Shown piece by piece: positions 9,317 through 18,958 of a DNA stretch of 22,648 nucleotides (the stretch's first letter is position 1; each line of letters starts with the position of its first letter). The position numbers and the translations under genes are program-made. The notes beneath the pieces are model-generated. The model had not been told where the DNA came from and did not search any database. It saw only the letters and a list, made by a program, of their open reading frames with translations. The DNA comes from Priapulus caudatus (lineage: Eukaryota; Priapulida; Priapulimorpha; Priapulimorphida; Priapulidae), in the NCBI RefSeq assembly GCF_000485595.1, contig NW_014577343.1, forward strand, positions 187,462 through 210,109. Reading direction: 5' to 3'.

Positions 9317-10505
9317 ATCATTGAGACGACAAACTACCAGCAGCGCTCGTCCCGCACCAACATGGCAGCCGGTGCACCCGACACACGCTCTACGCGCTAC
9401 AACTTCATGGGCATGATGATACCGACGAAAAAAGGAAAGAACTCCGTGGTGCGTACACGATTATTGCAACGGCTTAGTGACCTACTTAGCAACGAGAACA
9501 CAAACAACGAAAACGAAGTGGAGAATCACTATTGTTAACACACATACACATCGATTTGAGCTGTGTATTTTGCCGAGGCAGCGTACGTAGAGGCCCACCA
9601 CGATGCATTCAATATTATTTATTGAATTTCTTTTAATATTTATTTATTATATAATTAACCCACCGTACGTTTGGTAACTCAAAGTTATTAGAGCTGTTCG
9701 TAGTGCGTTAATAGTCACCCTGGCATCATGTCACTTGTTATACCGTCCATACTGTTAGTCTATATCCATTTATCTCGCATTTTGTTCTGCTGCTTGGAAG
9801 ATATCAATGTTGTTCAATTGTTTATGCGCAGAGTTCGGCCGAGGAGCAGCTTATAGGCAGCAGCTCTAGTGGCTCTCCCTCGTTATCTCCCTATGGCACG
9901 CAGAGGCCACAAGGACAGCGCGATGCAAACGTGGTGAGCTGATAAACATTGATGTTCATACGGAATGAATATTCTCTAGCCCAGGATCTCTCACCTATGC
10001 TTTCTCTCTGGCACTCTCACCTGTTACACACTAACTTCTATTTCTTTAATTCTCACATATGTCGTCATTGATAAATTGTATTCTATGCTATCACTACTTC
10101 AACGCATTTTTGTCTAGTTATGATCCTGTTTTATGTCTCAGTATAGCTGTATATGTACAGTGACTTATATTCTTCCCTAGTTTATTACATGTACACGTGT
10201 TTCATTCATGCAACATCTCATCCGATATTTCAATGGATGGCATCATGTTGTTGTAATTGCTGTAAAAAGTGGATGACATTGATTATATACCACTGGTAAT
10301 TGACTCTCATTTGTAACCTTCTTCACAGGATATGTCTCATCATATGGTATACTCTGGTGCCCCGTCACCGCCCCCGAGCACGGTTGGTTATCCATACAGC
10401 ATCGCCGAGGGGAACAGGGAGACGGAGAGCATAGAGGTTCTAGACGAAATGGAAATATCATCAACGAGGAATGGATCTACACACCGAGGTTCCAACCGGT
10501 CATAG
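9317..10505 (+). CDS. Three-exon gene segment, protein not recognised
   Basis: The proposed coding exons are 9317-9448 (or from ATG 9362), 9832-9933 and 10329-10505, ending in TAG. Acceptors are CTCGCACAG, TTTATGCGCAG and CCTTCTTCACAG; donors are GTG|GTGCGT and GTG|GTGAGC. All junctions are phase 0 and the joined frame is open throughout, which would be unlikely by chance. From ATG 9362 (context CCAACATGG) it gives 121 residues: a basic start with TKKGKNSV, a Ser-rich middle (SSSSGSPSLSPYG), a Pro-rich stretch (APSPPPSTVGYPY) and an acidic then basic end. This looks like a disordered cytoplasmic tail and not a folded domain. The frame is also open upstream of the ATG to the acceptor at 9316 (IIETTNYQQRSSRTN), so exon 1 may be internal and the gene may start further upstream. 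If the first intron is retained, the frame ends at TAA 9536-9538. No family is recognised. Confidence 0.5.
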
Positions 10506-10841
10506 ACGCCTGCTGCAGATGCCATAGCACCTACGGTGGCGCCATCTCTAGCACCCCAGCTAACCTGTCGCCCGCGCGCGCTGTTTCAACGGAAAAGTGT
10601 ATTTATTTTTATGGGTGTTAAGATGAATTCTTATTTTTATCTAAAATAGCCGATACAATTTTTGTAAAGTGCGTTGCTCGCGTTATTGAGTGTAGGCTTA
10701 GCAAATTTGTACCAAGCAGTTTTGATTTGTTGAGTTGCTATGAGATGTAGTCTGCTTGCATAAAACCCATCATGACGTCAATACACTTCCGATCACGCAC
10801 CGTAGCATGCTTTTTGGCTTGTGCTGATTTTTGAAAGAAAT
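10506..10841. other. Probable 3' UTR or intergenic sequence
   Basis: This follows the TAG at 10503-10505. It starts moderately GC-rich and becomes AT-rich. No canonical AATAAA is seen on the plus strand before the tandem duplication begins, so the 3' end of the upstream gene is undefined, and it may continue by further splicing. Confidence 0.4.
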
Positions 10842-10982
10842 GAATGTGTAGATGTGTCTGTTAATATCAGAATATATTTGTTGCGCTGAGAATTACGTGC
10901 TGTGTGTAATGTATGAGTGCATGCTGTAAATTTATGAATATGCATAATATTTGGTTTAAATAGTTCATATAATGAAACAGAA

Positions 10983-11130
10983 ATCATAATGCCGTGCCAG
11001 AGAGATATATATATATACATATATAAACATATATAATACATATATAGTATATATATATACGCGTGTGCGAAAGCGCGCGCGACTACGTACGTGCGTGCGC
11101 ATGTGTTTGTGTGTGCGTGTGTATGTAACA
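10983..11130. repeat. TA and GTGCGTGT simple-sequence region, unit A
   Basis: Imperfect (TA)n (11005-11060) passes into GTGCG/GTGTG-rich alternating purine-pyrimidine sequence. A similar arrangement, TA-rich then GTGCGTAT-rich, lies at 15179-15350 in unit B. Confidence 0.8.
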
Positions 11131-11905
11131 AACATGAGAGTGGACGAGAGACAGACGCCAGTATCTCGGCTGCAGGTTCTTGCGTGGAGAAATGGATCTA
11201 GGGAACCCAACTGTGATTGGTTACATGTATATAGGGCGTTGCTATGCTCCAGTGCGTACATGTCTGTGACTACATACGGATGGAAGCACTGTATAAGAAA
11301 TCTCAGCTGTCGTGGTATGTGTTCACATACGAGACAGAGTTTCATGAAGTCATGTAGTGTCTGGCCAATTGTTGAATCTACATTTTATACTGATTTCAAC
11401 TGTTGCGTTATGCATTTCTGTGAGCATGTAGCTTGTGCTAACCGACTACACATGTTATAATAAGAGGTAATGCGTTCATGACATCGCCTTTCAGTTGTTA
11501 GAATACAAGTATTTAATAGCTTTGCCTGTGGTGGGTTTTAGGAAACTGCGATCGCATTCTATGACTTGTCATGGATGAGGACGCATTAGTAAACCCAGAG
11601 ATAACATGTCCATCGTATTCTAAACGAGAAAGAAACGGACAACCTTTAATCGCATGTTGACCCTGGTGGTTTTAAACATTAATATTATTAGAGCCTATAT
11701 CAAATTTTATTTTTTACTAGCAGAACTGCAAATGCTAATCACTACGAGCAGAGTTGATTGAGAAGGAAACGGTTACGTTGAGAATGACTGAAGTAACACG
11801 TCACGTGGTTATATCGTTGTATAGAGTTACTAGTGGCGCCGTCTGTCTGCCGAGTGTTGTGCAAGCACCCGATCTTGATGCATCCATTTAGAAACCAAAA
11901 TTAAA

Positions 11906-11932
11906 TCTAATTTAATTTAATTTAATTTAATT
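11906..11932. repeat. (TTTAA)n pentanucleotide repeat
   Basis: About five TAATT/TTTAA units, followed by TTGTTCATCCGAGGGG. The homologous tract in unit B is at 18077-18099 with fewer units, so the repeat was present before the duplication. Confidence 0.85.
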
Positions 11933-12673
11933 GTTCATCCGAGGGGTTTAACAGTAATAAGATTGATGCCTATATTAAATGTTATTATTTACTAGCAGGG
12001 TTGTGCAAGCACATGATCTTGATGCATCCATTTAGAAACCAAAATTCCATATTGGCTACGCGATGAACATACACGCGCGTGCGTATGTGCGCTCGTGGTT
12101 ACGCTGCGAATGAAGATCCAGCTGACAATTAATGTATCAGTGACGTACCCGTGTTTCAATGATCGTGTTTGCAACTGACAAGGGTGTGACGATGTCGGCA
12201 GACAGTGAGCGCACCTGAGCGTTTCACTCACAGTAATACTGTAATAAATGTACATGTAATCAAAAATACTTTGCTTTTCGACTTATCTGTTAGCACGTGT
12301 CCGTGATCTTTGCTATATTGTGTATGTAGTACCTAGGGCTGTAGCTTAATCGGAATCCTAAGCCAAGCTATATAATTGAAGAGTGAAGAGGTGGTACATT
12401 GTTAGGAAAGTTTCAACAAAATTACACCGCCCTATAGGAGAAGCAGTATAGAAGAAAATAAAGCCTGAAGGGTTTAATTTCGTTTTATTATTTATTAGAT
12501 TTACTCTAGCGTTACTATTTTATTTTGCTCCACACTCCATAGAAGCTGCCCCTTCCCCTCAAACGCTAACGTCCTGATGAAATTAATTAGGCAACACTAC
12601 TCATGTGTTTCCGAGCGTACTCAAGAAAATACTTTTGAATAAGAGAAGATACGTATAATTATATTGAACATCG

Positions 12674-12679
12674 TTTATT
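12674..12679 (-). terminator. Poly(A) signal AATAAA, gene copy A
   Basis: TTTATT on the plus strand reads AATAAA on the gene strand, about 255 bp past the stop codon. The same hexamer is at the equivalent place in copy B (18953-18958), within a 3' UTR that is well conserved between copies. An ATTAAA at 12804-12809 is a possible earlier alternative. Confidence 0.6.
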
Positions 12680-12933
12680 GCATAACAGGAATAACAGCAT
12701 ACAAAACCGTCAACGAATAGAGAAATACACAAGAGCTTTCATTCACGTCGAATCGAATAATAACATTATTGGGTAATACACGTGTGGCATCTGTAGGCAT
12801 CATTTTAATAAATTATTGATTAGCTTATTATGTGAGTCGCATCTATAAACTACATCGATCCATCGGACATAAAGTGAGCACAATGCTCAACGTTCCAAGT
12901 ATATCACGAGCATATTAAACCGCCCTGTGAACT

Positions 12934-13964
12934 CTAATGGACAAGGGTGTTGCTACCATAGCCGAGGTTAGCCCCACCGTAGCTTCCGTGGCTGGCGTAT
13001 CCGGCATTGTACCGGGGACCGTGCGTGATGGGAGAGGATGCACTGATGCCGACGTTGCGGCCACCGAATCCCAGGTTGCCACCGTATCCGAGGTTGCCAC
13101 CGTATCCTTGGTTGCTACCGTATCCCAGGTTGCTACCGTATCCCACGTTGCCACCATATCCGTTTCCGTATCCGCCTCCGTTTCCGTATCCGCCTCCGTA
13201 TCCGCCTCCGTTTCCGTATCCGCCTCCGTATCCACCTCCGTATCCGCCTCCGTTTCCGTATCCGCCTCCGTATCCACCAACGTTTCCTCCGTATCCACCA
13301 ACGTTTCCTCCGTATCCACCTCCGTATCCACCTCCGTTTCCTCCGTATCCACCTCCATATCCACCCTGGCGGATCACACGGTGTCCGTACAACTGCCTGT
13401 ATCCGATGATTGGCTGCTTGTACTGGAAGGCGTACAGGGTCTTTGGCTGATACCAAGAGTATCCATCTCTGAATTGCAAAGTATTAATATGGTTACTTGG
13501 CGTGCATTGCGTAAATAAACTAGCATGTTTTTCGGTTCCGCGTAAAATTAATTGCAAATGCATCATCACAATCTACGGGCGCGTCAGCACAAATCTCGAA
13601 TTTGTTGGATGAAGTAAAATTGGGAAAACTCAACGAACCTGTATCCGTACTCGTAACCTCTGGCCCTGGCGGCGGTCTCTGCTGCCGTGGCTTCATCCTT
13701 CTCGTAGTCAGCGCCGGCCGCCTGGCCGTCACGCGCGTACGAGCCGCTGGCGTGCTTTGATCCGGATCCGTGAGCGCGGGCGTCGGCCCTCGGTCCGTAC
13801 ACGGACGTGGTGAAGAACTCCGGGGCGTAGGTGTGTCCGTAGCCGGTGTGCTGTTCGCCGGCATCAACACTGCCGACGTTGTCGTAGGTGCCGTAGCTTC
13901 CTCCGTAGTTACCATCGCTGGCGCAGGCGGCGGCCACGAGGCAAAGCACGATGCAGAGCTTCAT
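12934..13964 (-). CDS. Secreted glycine/tyrosine-rich repeat protein, copy A
   Basis: The coding exons are 13964-13639 and 13468-12934 (minus strand), giving 286 residues. Intron 2 (13638-13469, 170 bp, phase 2) has acceptor GCAATTCAG and the unusual donor CAG|GTTCGT. Residues 1-15 (MKLCIVLCLVAAACA) form a signal peptide with cleavage likely after ACA. Residues 16-109 are Gly/Ala/Ser/Tyr-rich with an acidic stretch (DYEKDEATAAETAARARG). Residues 110-143 are Tyr/Gln-rich and non-repetitive (WYQPKTLYAFQYKQPIIGYR). About 144-245 is a (GGY)n/GGN/GYGSNLG repeat domain. The last 40 residues are non-repetitive. No cysteine remains after the signal peptide. This composition is seen in extracellular structural proteins such as shell-matrix shematrins, tube or cuticle proteins, but I do not recognise a named family. 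The ATG is set five bases after a splice acceptor (TTTCTAG|TCAAC), and the start is supported by identical copy B. Confidence 0.85.
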
Positions 13965-13969
13965 GTTGA

Positions 13970-14487
13970 CTAGAAAGAGAATAATCGTGGCTGATAAAAC
14001 CATAAACACACATATATCATGTATTTACGCAAAGCGTCTGTACAATGTATCTGCACAGTGTATACAATTAGGAGTGAATAAAAACACACTTTGTTTTTAT
14101 TCACTCCCGATGTAATTTATATAAAAATACAAGGTAATGTCGTTCAAAGATGCCCGCATACATTACATTCAAATAAACAAACCTCATGTTGACTAGAAAC
14201 AAAGGCAACGTGGATAAAAAATACCATAAACATATCTACACGACGTATTTACACAAATCGTGTGTACAATGTATCTGTACAGTGTCTCTATACAACGTAC
14301 ACAATGTAGTTCTATGATGCATCTATACAATGTATAAAATTTATGCAGAAACTCAATGCAATGACGCTCAGAGATATCCGCATACGTTACAATCTAATAA
14401 ACTATCCTTAGTTAAAAATGTTATCTAAAAGTATGAAACAATGTAGCGCGTATTTGTTGCTCATACAGAGCGCTGCTCGGTACTCAC
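13970..14487 (-). other. Intron 1 of gene copy A, internally duplicated
   Basis: The donor is CAG|GTGAGT (GT at 14487-14486) and the acceptor is TTTCTAG (AG at 13971-13970), giving 518 bp. The part next to exon 2 is repeated further upstream. The word pattern CATGTTGACTAGAAA ... CCATAAACA ... TGTACAATGTATCTG occurs from 13962 and again from 14185, about 223 bp apart. The second copy keeps a splice acceptor and an ATG (14187-14185) that opens a 28-codon frame. Confidence 0.7.
14071..14107. repeat. Hairpin in intron 1, copy A
   Basis: Perfect 15-bp arms, GGAGTGAATAAAAAC and its reverse complement, surround a 7-bp loop. It lies between the two internal repeats of intron 1. In copy B (20288-20324) one arm position has changed. 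The right-arm word TTATTCACTCC followed by GATTTATA-like sequence also occurs near 4458, so it may be the end of a small mobile element. Confidence 0.75.
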
Positions 14488-14540
14488 CTGTTCAGGATCC
14501 AGGCAAGTTGCTTGCTGACTGCTCTCTCAAGGTAGAACTG
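14488..14540 (-). other. Noncoding exon 1 (5' UTR) of gene copy A
   Basis: The interval runs from a predicted start site near 14540 (about 33 bp downstream of the TATA box, at GTGCAGTTC) to the donor CTGAACAG|GTGAGT. It has no ATG. Splicing to 13969 gives a leader ending CTGAACAG|TCAACATGAAG. The equivalent exon in copy B is 20710-20762. The transcription start is inferred from spacing. Confidence 0.6.
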
Positions 14541-14564
14541 CACTATTTCTATCCGCGTCGGGCC

Positions 14565-14572
14565 CTTTTATA
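14565..14572 (-). promoter_or_regulatory. TATA box of gene copy A
   Basis: TATAAAAG on the minus strand, 33 bp upstream of the predicted start and about 85 bp upstream of the exon 1 donor. Copy B has TATAAAAA at the same place (20787-20794). Confidence 0.7.
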
Positions 14573-14724
14573 CGAAACGGCGAGCGGCTTGTGACGCTTA
14601 ACTTTTCCCCATTCATCACGGAACGCGATCATTTTCAAAGGGGAACAATACCGTCTAGCTGAAATAATGTCAGCGAGACAAGTCGCCCTAAATAATAAAG
14701 ATAGCGGTGCGGCGTTCGATTGTT

Positions 14725-14742
14725 TTACGTCACTTGACGTCG
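14725..14742 (-). promoter_or_regulatory. Paired CRE-like sites upstream of gene copy A
   Basis: On the plus strand TTACGTCA and TGACGTCG are separated by 2 bp, about 163 bp upstream of the TATA box. ACGTCA cores are recognised by bZIP (CREB/ATF) factors. In copy B the second site is unchanged at the same distance, while the first has become TTACGTCT. Function is inferred from the motif only. Confidence 0.35.
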
Positions 14743-15178
14743 TTTGTTAGCGACAGAGCGACACCGCAACGGGCGTGCACTTTACTATACGCACGTCTCA
14801 TTACGGAGGCATTGGAACGCAGTCTTCACGAGTTTGCCTAGTCGTTAGCCTGTTTTAGTGACTATATGCCTTTTGAAGGATAGGAATCTGAATGTATAGA
14901 TGTGTTCGTTGATATCAGAGTACGTTTGTCGCGCTCAGAATTACGAGTGTTGTAATAGTCTGATGAATTGTGTTTCTGCTGCGAAAATTGATACGCAGCT
15001 CCCTCGTGATTATTCATGTCGTCTATAGTAGTGTGTAATAAAATAAAGGAACGGCCCTTAGCAAAATGGTTTACGCACACCAGATGGCGCGTGGCGACGT
15101 CATTAACTAATCACTGAGCAGTTTCACGTTTCTCAAGCAAATTCGGAGTGAAACTTAAACCAATTGTTACACATTTAT

Positions 15179-15350
15179 ATACATACACACACACATATAT
15201 ATATACATATAAACTCGTATTTGGGTGCGTGCGTATGTGTGTGCGTGCGTATGTGTGTGCGTGCATAGGTGTGTGCGTGCGAATGTGTGGGCGTGCGTAT
15301 GGGTGTGCGTGCGAATATGTGGTCGTGCGTATGTATGTTCGCACAATTGG
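15179..15350 (+). repeat. Simple-sequence region, TA then GTGCGTAT-rich minisatellite
   Basis: ACACACATATATATATAC-like sequence is followed by repeated GTGCGTGCGTATGTGT and GTGCGTGCGAATGTG words with a period near 16 bp. All frames remain open on both strands, giving Cys/Val/Arg-rich or His/Thr-rich translations that should not be read as genes. Confidence 0.85.
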
Positions 15351-15559
15351 TTGAACGAATGTCCAGAGTTTTCCTGTTCGCAGGAAGGTTACTTTCTAGT
15401 AGTTGTACTTTCATCATCATCATCATTCATCATCATTCGACTGTTGAAAGCTTCTGGTAGCGAGATACCAGTGCTGAAGTGTGGTGTCGCTCGATATTGA
15501 TATAACGAAATTGTACCAAATCGCGCTACTATTGTCGACCTTATGTCAGATACTCGGAT

Positions 15560-17110
15560 TGTCTTATTTAGCGTTAGCACAAAGATCTTTAATATCTCAT
15601 GGCTATAACGGCGTAATGTGTCGATGATATAAAATCTCAACTCTTCTGCAAATGATGAAAATTTCTCATCGTTAAATGGTGGGTTATTATCGGGGTTGGT
15701 AGCCTACACCTTGCCTGGCAAATATTGCTTGACATAGGTAAAGACATCTTCGTGCTGCTTGAGCCAGCAACCATTCCATGTTCTCAATTGTGGTCTAAGT
15801 ATCGCACACTGTTAATGGATTCGTCAAGTATGTCGCCAAGTAATTTACCATGTTCAGGAATCTACAAAGTGCCTTGAGGCCTATTTGTGTTGACATTTCG
15901 ATGACTGCTTTTACTTTTGCTTGATCTGCGAGAGTAAGCCATTAGCAGTGAAGACGTGTCTTATGAACGGCACTTCTGTGAGCCACAACTTAACTTTGTC
16001 AGCATTGAGCGAGTGCCCAAGGTTACGTGTGCGTTGCAGACACGCTGCTAAGTTACAGTTATGGTCCTTTGTAGCATACTCCATGTCGTCACTGAATCTT
16101 CACACTAAAAATGCATTTGCTATGGCTTCTACTCCCCTTAAGCCTTCCACAACTTCACGCATTCGTGTTTGCTATATTCTGGTGCAGAATGGATTTCAAA
16201 CGGCATTCTCAACCACCTGAGTCTTTCAAATGGCGAGTTGAATGTAGTGAGTAATATATAACCTAGATTCTTGGGCTAGCCTGACTTGCCAGAACCCTGA
16301 TTTCGCGTTAAGCACCGAGAAAACCTCGGCATTTGAGAGTCGTATAGCCACATCATCTAAGGTTGATCGTGGGTAGTGAGATCTGAGTAAAGCTTTGTTG
16401 AGCTCTCGTGGGTCTAAACAGATGCGTATCCGGCCATCTTTCTTCCTGACCACCGCCATGGTTGATACCCATGCAGTAGGCTCAATGACTGCTGTAATGA
16501 CACTGTCACCCACCAATCTTTCAAGCTCAGCTTTGCCAGAGTCTTGAAGGGCTACCGGTACGGAACGAGGGGCGTAAACAACAAGCGGGATGTTCTCATC
16601 TACTGGATCAGAGAATCATCCGAGGAAGCCTTTGGAACACATCTGTGTACAATTCTAAGAGCGGATTCGTTTTAGCAGTAGTGACCTTTGCTTTTCTCCT
16701 TGTTGTGTGAATGCCTGAGGGTGTTGCCTCTGTAGTCGCAGTATCGTGTTCTATAAACCTAATCATACTGTCAACGTCACACTTCATGATTTATAGGTGT
16801 TCCCTAGCCGTTCACATGACCTAATGCTTAGCAGTGAGGTCACTTTCGCTTTTACTATTACAGAGCTCAGTGTGTCGTACATTCCATGACGCTCGTCTGC
16901 GAGTGTTACTTTTGGCTAAAGATCTCACCTCAGGCTTTCTGTGCATGCTGAGTCGGACATTGGTATTCTGGGACTACTTAGTCCCAGGTCACCTTTTTTG
17001 TGTGGTGCGCAGCTTTCACTAATTTCGTCCTTCTTCTCGCCTTCGTATCATTCAAATGTGTCGTACATATTCATTGCTTCCCGTCCTATGGCGTTCAATA
17101 GGACTGCAAC
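15560..17110 (-). mobile_element. Decayed Ty3/gypsy retrotransposon fragment (gag, RT, integrase)
   Basis: Reading the minus strand from right to left, recognisable pieces occur in canonical order. A gag capsid piece lies near 17105-17050 (LNAIGREAMNMYDTFE). The linker before RT is at about 16680-16520 (NPLLELYTDVFQ, then VVYAPRSVPVALQDS). RT is at 16516-16150, with WVSTMAVVRKKDGRIRICLD, FSVLNAKSGFWQV and, after a frameshift, LRWLRMPF. The RT connection region is near 16000-15930 (ADKVKLWLTEVPF, HVFTANG). An integrase core piece lies at 15700-15560 (DNNPPFNDEKFSSFAEEL). Several stops and frameshifts break it. RNase H and the first half of integrase are missing, as are LTRs, so it is dead. The order and motifs match the K02A2.6-like gypsy group common in aquatic invertebrates. 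It sits only in unit B. Confidence 0.85.
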
Positions 17111-17808
17111 ACATACGCTTCCACTCTCAATAAATATTTAAGAGTGGAGCTACTCTTTCGTAGTATGTTTTATTCCCGTTGAAATACTTCCATTTTCACC
17201 TCTATGAGCCCAATCTTTGAGGCTGATTGGCTCGGGTGGCTTGGAAAAAATAGTTATGAGCGATTTTCAGTTCTTTTCCTGTTCGATTGCTTTCCTTCTG
17301 ACACTATGTAACGCGATTGAGTACGTATAAGAGATAGTTAACCATGCAATGAGACACGAGATTCATTGTTACGTTGTTAATTGTGTGTACAGCCCGTCTG
17401 CCTGAACCATAGTAATATATAGGGTCTAACTATGTGAGCATGTAGCTTGTTCTAAGCGACGACTCCTGTTATAATAATTATCTAATGCAATAACCTATTA
17501 ATCGTTAGAATATGAGTTTTTAATGACTTTGCATGGATGTGGTGGATTCTAGGAATTGTAGTCGCATTCGAGGACATTTCAAGCGTAGGCAAGTCGCATA
17601 TAAATGGTATCTGACATGTGCATTTAGTCATTGCACTATTGCGCGAGAGATAGAAGATGATGTGACCATAAAAACTAGTGAATGTTCCGTGATTTTGGAT
17701 GATTCATAGTACAATTTCACAGATATCGTTGACGATTTTTAAACGCCTGTTTTGCCTGTCATAGATAGGCGTTCATAGACACACCCATAGATAACGCGCA
17801 GGCCTATT
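17111..17808. other. No supportable gene
   Basis: The gag similarity fades by about 17140. From about 17430 to 17590 the sequence matches unit A (11427-11600) and is part of the ancestral duplicated unit. I see no coding region or RNA gene. Confidence 0.5.
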
Positions 17809-17920
17809 GTAATAAAGCGAAAGTGATTACAATATAGAGCGCGACGCCGCCGCGGGGCAACCACAGTACTTGCCCCCGGCGGCGTCGCGCTCTATATTGT
17901 AATCACTTTCGCTTCATTAC
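17809..17920. mobile_element. 112-bp foldback (MITE-like) hairpin
   Basis: Arms of about 51 bp are complementary apart from one mismatch near the outer end and one single-base indel near the loop. They start GTAATAAAGCGAAAGTG and end CACTTTCGCTTCATTAC, with a 9-bp loop near CCACAGTAC. The inner arms are very GC-rich (GCGCGACGCCGCCG) and the outer arms AT-rich. CTATT occurs just outside both ends (17804-17808 and 17922-17926, the latter one base away), possibly a target duplication. The element is absent from the matching place in unit A. Confidence 0.8.
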
Positions 17921-18294
17921 TCTATTATATTTTTAACGAGGGAAGAACGGTCAACCTTTAACTACCTCCATCACTTCTATATATTTAGTTTCATTTCTTT
18001 ACATTTATCAGCTTTGCCCAATATAATACATTTAAAATGTAATTGCCATAAGTGTAAATAAAGTAATTTAATCGAATCTAATTTAATTTAATTTAATTGT
18101 TTATCCTAGGGGTTTAACAATAATAAGACTGACGCCTATATTAAATGTTATTATTTACTAGCAGGGTTGTGCAAGCACCCAATCTTGATGCATCCATTTA
18201 GAAACCAAAATTCCATATTGGCTACGCGATGAACATACACGCGCGTGCGTACGTGCGCTCATGGTTACGCTGCGAAGGGAAATCCAGCTGACAA

Positions 18295-18345
18295 TTATAT
18301 CATTATATCATTATAATTATCATTATATCATTATATCATATTATT
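18295..18345. repeat. ATTATATC low-complexity repeat
   Basis: Repeated ATTATATC units with an internal reversal (ATAATTAT). It is present in unit B but not at the matching place in unit A, so it expanded after duplication. Confidence 0.8.
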
Positions 18346-18452
18346 AATGCATTTTTATTATTTGTGGTTCAATGATCGTGTTTGCAACTAGTAAGGGTAT
18401 GATGATGTCGGCAGACAGCGAGCTGATCCATCACTCTCCGTAATACTCTAAT

Positions 18453-18522
18453 AAGATGTAAATACATGTATAATACATGTATAATACATGTATACATGTA
18501 TAACATGTAATACATGTATAGG
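18453..18522. repeat. ATACATGTATA palindromic tandem repeat
   Basis: Five to six imperfect units of ATACATGTATA, each a dyad centred on CATG. Absent from the matching place in unit A (near 12240). Confidence 0.85.
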
Positions 18523-18952
18523 TAACCAAAAATCCTTTACTTTGTGCATTATTTGTTATAACGTCTTTCGTCATCCATGTTATTGTATATATAGTAGTCA
18601 GGGCTGTAGCTAAATCAACACCATAGAACGGAGGGTAGGTTGTTAGAGAATTGTGAAGTGGCGAGGTAGTATATTGTTAGGAAAGTTTCAATAAATACAC
18701 CGCTCTATGAGAGAAGGAGCATAGAAGAAAATAAAGCCTGAAGGGTTTAATTTCGTGTTATTATTTATTAGATTTACTCTAGCGTTACTATTTCATTTTG
18801 CTCCACAATCCAGAGCAGCTGCCCCTTCCCCTCAAACGCTAACGCCCTGATGAAATCAATTAGGCAACACTACTCATGTGTTTCCGAGCGTAGGCCTACT
18901 CACGAAAATATTTTTGAATAAGAGAAAACACATATAATTATATTGAACATCG

Positions 18953-18958
18953 TTTATT
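18953..18958 (-). terminator. Poly(A) signal AATAAA, gene copy B
   Basis: TTTATT on the plus strand, about 255 bp past the stop codon of copy B, at the same place as 12674-12679 in copy A. The 3' UTR between is conserved with only a handful of differences. Confidence 0.6.

Larger units (their letters stand above)
10842..14855. repeat. Tandem duplication, unit A (carries gene copy A)
   Basis: This unit matches unit B in blocks that keep the same order: 10842-10897 with 14890-14945; 11427-11600 with 17430-17590 (GAGCATGTAGCTTGT and following); 11636 onward with 17948 onward (CAACCTTTAA); and then nearly continuous matching from about 11905 to 14855 against 18075 to 21089. The right edge of A (CTAGTCGTTAGCCTGTTT) lies next to the left edge of B. 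Unit A is about 4.0 kb. A smaller internal duplication repeats GATCTTGATGCATCCATT at 11874 and 12017. Apart from the gene described separately, nothing coding is evident; the frames at 10793-11460 come from TA and GT-rich simple sequence. Confidence 0.8.

Noticed and set aside
13007-13450. Plus-strand Pro/Tyr/Pro-rich open frame opposite exon 3, also present at 19287-19667
   Set aside because: It is the reverse complement of the GGN-TAY-GGN repeat. The repeat lacks stops in several frames, so long antisense ORFs arise automatically. It has no signal peptide, splice structure or start context.
12915-13518. Val/Thr/Asp/Glu-rich and Arg/Ile-rich frames overlapping exon 3
   Set aside because: These are out-of-frame readings of the same trinucleotide-periodic repeat. 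Only the Gly/Tyr frame connects in phase to the signal-peptide exon.
15111-15354. His/Thr-rich or Cys/Val-rich frames
   Set aside because: Translations of a GTGCGTAT minisatellite.
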